A stretch of 64,000 nt of DNA, taken from Meloidogyne chitwoodi. Taxonomy: Eukaryota > Nematoda > Chromadorea > Rhabditida > Meloidogynidae. The position numbers were made by a program, and so were the translations under genes. Location: contig JACZZP010000013.1 of the NCBI GenBank assembly GCA_015183035.1, forward strand, positions 124,001-188,000. The letters are read 5' to 3'. Each line of letters opens with the position of its first letter. The stretch's first letter is position 1. Of the stretch, positions 60,904-64,000 are shown piece by piece. The notes below the pieces were generated by a model. That model made no database searches, was not told the DNA's origin, and saw only the letters and a program-made list of their open reading frames with translations.

Positions 60904-63808
60904 TCAATCAAGTTTGATACGAGAATATATTTTATGAACAAAGCTAGCACTTGAAACATAACCAACTGTTCCACACAAAAGACCCAAAGCTAAACAGAAA
61001 ATCAGCATATAAGCAAAATAAAATGTTGTCTGGAATAATCCATACATTCTATTTTTTGAAACAAATTATTTAAATAATTAAAATTAAAAATTACTTTGTT
61101 TTGAAGAAATAATAGTAAAAGGCATAATTATAAACGTATAGCGCAACTGAAGCTCCAGAAGCAAAACTTGTCCATCTCCTTGAAAAAAATATTTTGATCA
61201 AAATTATAAATTTTAATGTATAACAATTCTAAAATAAAATTATACAACTACCAAAAACACTCCATGCACCCTCAAACTAAAAGGTAGTGTGGAAGGAACA
61301 TGTTCCCTTCATACTAGGGGGTAGTGTGTAGGGAACATGTTCCTTTCACACTAGGAGGTAATGTGGAGGGAACATTTTCTCTCAAATGAAAAAAATTTAA
61401 TTTAAAAAATAATATAAAAAATTCCACAAACCATCGATAATCTTCAGCATTGAGCAAAAAATAAGTACTAACAATGCTAACACAAGCGGTCACAATAATT
61501 AAAATAATTGCCACCAAAAGCATGAACCCGTATACATAATAGATTTTATAAGCCCAAAAGCTTGTAAAAACAAAATACCTTTTTAAAAATAATTTTTAAA
61601 TTTTTAAAATTTAAAAAAATATATATACATTTCAATAAAGATTGAACCAAAAGGAAGAAAACCAGAAATTGCAGCAATTATTAATGGCTCCAAATACCAT
61701 TTTTTATCAGGAATTGGACGTGGGACAACATTAATACGACATGGAATATCAGCTTGTCCTTTAATGCTACGGCCAATTAATGTTCCAATTAAATTAAGAG
61801 GAATAATAACAAATGCACAAATGCAGACAATAACCAACTTTAAAATAAAATTATTAAATTTTTTAGAAAGGAACCGTCTTTAATTTTTTAATAAGACAAT
61901 AATTAAGAGATATAGAAAAAATATCCCCCCTTTATGAATTTAAGACACATTATACAGATGAAAAAATCAACGGAAAAGACTCATTGTCAGGTTCAAAAAT
62001 GTGAGGTCGTGGGTTCGAACCCGTTCGGCGGTCAAGCATTTTTTACATGCGCAAAACTCTTAATTCTCTCATACAAGAGAGGTTTATACTTAAAATTAAT
62101 AAAAATAAAACCATGGTAGTAAAAGGAATAGCTCGACTAGCATGATATCCAATAGCCACAGCATTAACACCCAACGCCATACCAGCAAGCACACCAGGAA
62201 GTAAAAGAGCACCAATCAACATTTGTTTAATCCAACGCTTCCCCCCAACTCGGCTATACATTCCACCACCAAAACATCCATTAATTGGGGTTGTTATTGC
62301 ATAAACTTAAAAGAAATTCATTTAAAAAATTCTTTTTTAAATAAAAAAAATAAACCAAAAATAGCTGCACTCAAAAGAGAACCCCTTTCAGTGTAAAATT
62401 CAGAAAGAATTGCAAGCATTATAGTTATCAAAACTGTAGTGATCAAATGATAGCCGGTACCAATAATTGATGAAAATAGAAGAGGATAAGCTGGGGCACG
62501 AAAAACATCACCTAAAAGATAACTTAAAAATAAATATTAAATCAAATAAAATAACCGTGAACTTGTTTCCATCCATAATCGTCGGGTAAGTCGAGATCTT
62601 CCTCTGGGTCCTTATCTTCTTTATGATAACGAGCATAGTCTTTATTTAATGTTCGCAACAAAATCATCCATACAAGTCCAACCAAGAAAATAACCATCAT
62701 AAATGAATTGAAAATTGAGAACCAATGAATCTGATTAAAGTTAGAATTTACTTTATAAAATTAAGAACATTTTTAACAAAAAAAATTTGATTAATATAAA
62801 TTCTCAAAAATTGAACTCTTAAATATTATTTTTAAATAATTGGTTAACATGGATTCGAACCATCTGCAAAACTAAGTAAAATCAAAGACTCTACCAACTT
62901 AACCAAAAGCTCAACTTATCAGAAACCAAATAAAAACTCTTACAAAAGAAACTTAAATTTATTAAAATTATCAAAAAAAAATACTCTGTGCTGGAAGAAG
63001 CTTGGATCCAAATAACGCTCAAATCGCTTGTCAAATTGAACACTTGATTGTTTCCAAATAACTTCATAAGTAAAGGAAAGTTCAACATCTTGTTGAATTT
63101 CCTTTTTCTCTTCTGCTGTTACGTCCACAACAACAATCTTTAAAAAAATAAAATAATTGAAAATTTATTAACAAACATTATCTCCATTATATCCAATTTC
63201 AAATTTTTTATGTGTGTAGATAAAAGATGCTCCAGATTCTTTTTCTCCAACCAAAGCTTTAAATGAAACAAAATTTAAATAAATTTAAAAAATTAATAAA
63301 CCCCAAATTGGCAGTTCATCAATGTACATTTGGTACCTAAAAATAAAAAAAGAAGTTTTCTGAGCAAAGTAGGAGAGCCTTAAAATATTAACTTTTTAAA
63401 CACTAAATCTTTTTTATAAAAAAAGATTTAGCCTGATTCAGAAGGCATTTAAGGCAAGTAATGTTCAGAAAAGAATGCCAAACTTATTTAATTTATTGAA
63501 AAATTTTCAAAGAAGCCCTAGTCTTCCTAAAAATATTTTTCCCCGAAAGAAATAAAAATAAACCAATAATTATGTTCCACAGCAAAAACAAAAGCATCAG
63601 CATCGTCACGAGTTAACTTTCTTGTGCAAATTACATTCTTTTTCATCTCCTTTTTAAAGTTTATGTCTAAACCAGAAAATTGAAGATCAACGCCTAGCAA
63701 TGCCTCTCCTAATGTTTCGTGATAATGATCAATTGCTTTTTTGGTTCCTTTGCAGAAGGGAAGAGAATAATAATTGTAAGTCTCTTGTCTGTTGCTGTAT
63801 GGGCCAAC
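60904..63808 (-). CDS. transmembrane 9 superfamily member 3 (TM9SF3), 5' end outside the window
   Basis: Exons: 63564-63808, 63302-63336, 63177-63256, 62985-63137, 62556-62730, 62356-62511, 62112-62305, 61629-61837, 61432-61578, 61095-61178, 60904-61048; 540 residues visible. Roughly 50 N-terminal residues with the signal peptide lie upstream. Lumenal domain: '[19 protein letters not shown]', '[15 protein letters not shown]', '[23 protein letters not shown]'. Then a cytosolic loop '[13 protein letters not shown]' and membrane segments including '[12 protein letters not shown]', '[13 protein letters not shown]', '[14 protein letters not shown]' and '[16 protein letters not shown]'. The end 'IYSRIKLD' carries the Golgi-retention KxD motif of the family. 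TM9 proteins sit in the Golgi/endosomes and influence membrane-protein sorting and glycosylation. Introns hold two tRNA relics and the inverted GTAGTGTG cluster. Confidence 0.96.
61281..61375. repeat. alternating inverted copies of GTAGTGTGAAGGGAACA in a TM9SF3 intron
   Basis: Five copies in alternating orientation: '+ gtagtgtggaaggaaca', '- tgttcccttcatactag', '+ gtagtgtgtagggaaca', '- tgttcctttcacactag', '+ gtaatgtggagggaaca'. They join at palindromic GGAACATGTTCC centres (61294-61305, 61332-61343). Confidence 0.88.
61985..62035 (+). pseudogene. partial tRNA-like relic in TM9SF3 intron
   Basis: The T-arm 'cgtgggttcgaacccg' is excellent and is followed by 'gttcggcgg'. A 5' half is not recognisable, so it is a 3' tRNA fragment. 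Confidence 0.5.
62841..62906 (-). pseudogene. tRNA-like relic in TM9SF3 intron
   Basis: The 66-nt minus-strand segment starts TTGGTTA and ends TAACCAA (perfect 7-bp pairing). It has B-box GGTTCGAATCC with a 4-bp T-stem (ATGG/CCAT). The middle is too short and unpaired for a normal D- and anticodon arm. Confidence 0.5.
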
Positions 63809-63920
63809 CTTTAAAGAAAAATATAATCAGAGTTCAAATAAAAAATGAAATAAATTAAAAATTCAAGTTAAAGCATCTCTGGTTCAACTTCAAATAGCTA
63901 AACACCTTGGAAAAAATTAG

Positions 63921-63987
63921 GCTCGCTAAAGGTATCGAACCCAGAAGAAAGGAATCTATAGCTCAGAACAATACTTCTAAACCCAAA
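63921..63987 (-). pseudogene. tRNA-like relic upstream of the first visible TM9SF3 exon
   Basis: The minus strand has GGTTCGATACC (B-box) and, 5' of it, 'gttctgagctatag'. No acceptor pairing is seen. It probably lies in another TM9SF3 intron. Confidence 0.35.
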
Positions 63988-64000
63988 CACAATTATATAG

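Overview
The window looks like a nuclear chromosome (or contig) end of a tylenchid nematode, most plausibly a root-knot nematode (Meloidogyne). The evidence is a very AT-rich background, compact genes with many 35-60 nt introns that mostly open with 'gttttttt' or 'gtaa' and close with 'ttttcag' or 'tttaag', and animal proteins whose nearest relatives are nematode-type (GLD-1/ASD-2 STAR protein, homeodomain-less Pax2/5/8, Spindly). No canonical TTAGGC telomere repeat is visible. The species assignment is inference.

Positions 1-20249 are one uninterrupted tandem array of a 13-bp unit (about 1,557 copies), built from a few G/C variants and kept in exact 13-bp register. It ends 180 bp before the first gene, an RP2 (XRP2) homologue whose 5' end is missing. 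The rest of the window is gene-dense. From left to right: RP2 (+); protein phosphatase 1 inhibitor-2 (-); GLD-1/ASD-2/Quaking-type RNA-binding protein (-); inositol polyphosphate multikinase (+); cohesin SMC1 (-); then a run of + genes: TMEM185-like, DPH4/DNAJC24, RABL3, a MED9-like Mediator subunit overlapping RABIF/MSS4, and LSM3. These are followed by a Pax2/5/8 gene (+); exosome nuclease DIS3 (-), which carries a tRNA-Arg(TCG) on the opposite strand in an intron; then Spindly-like (+), ACAD9-like (+), CPSF30 (+) and a Polycomb PCGF RING gene (+). A repeat-rich 3-kb intergenic region follows, then TM9SF3 (-), which runs off the right edge.

Almost all genes are conserved single-copy housekeeping or chromatin genes. 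I rebuilt each exon chain from splice sites and homology, and in every complete gene the exon lengths sum to a multiple of three. Several sets of co-directional genes are close (9 nt between DPH4 and RABL3; a 77-nt overlap between MED9-like and RABIF), which suggests operon-type expression with spliced-leader trans-splicing. Divergent pairs SMC1/TMEM185 and DIS3/Spindly share promoters of about 200-230 bp.

The accessory layer is unusually visible. It includes about a dozen degenerate tRNA-like relics, mostly in introns; small terminal-inverted-repeat elements; a 363-bp hairpin element inserted inside the first coding exon of the PCGF gene; a 168-bp tandem repeat; and a short dispersed motif (GTAGTGTGAAGGGAACA) found at four places. 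The most unusual feature is the 13-bp array, which could be a non-canonical chromosome-end repeat. It carries a perfect nematode 3' splice-site string in most units and is open in all three forward frames.
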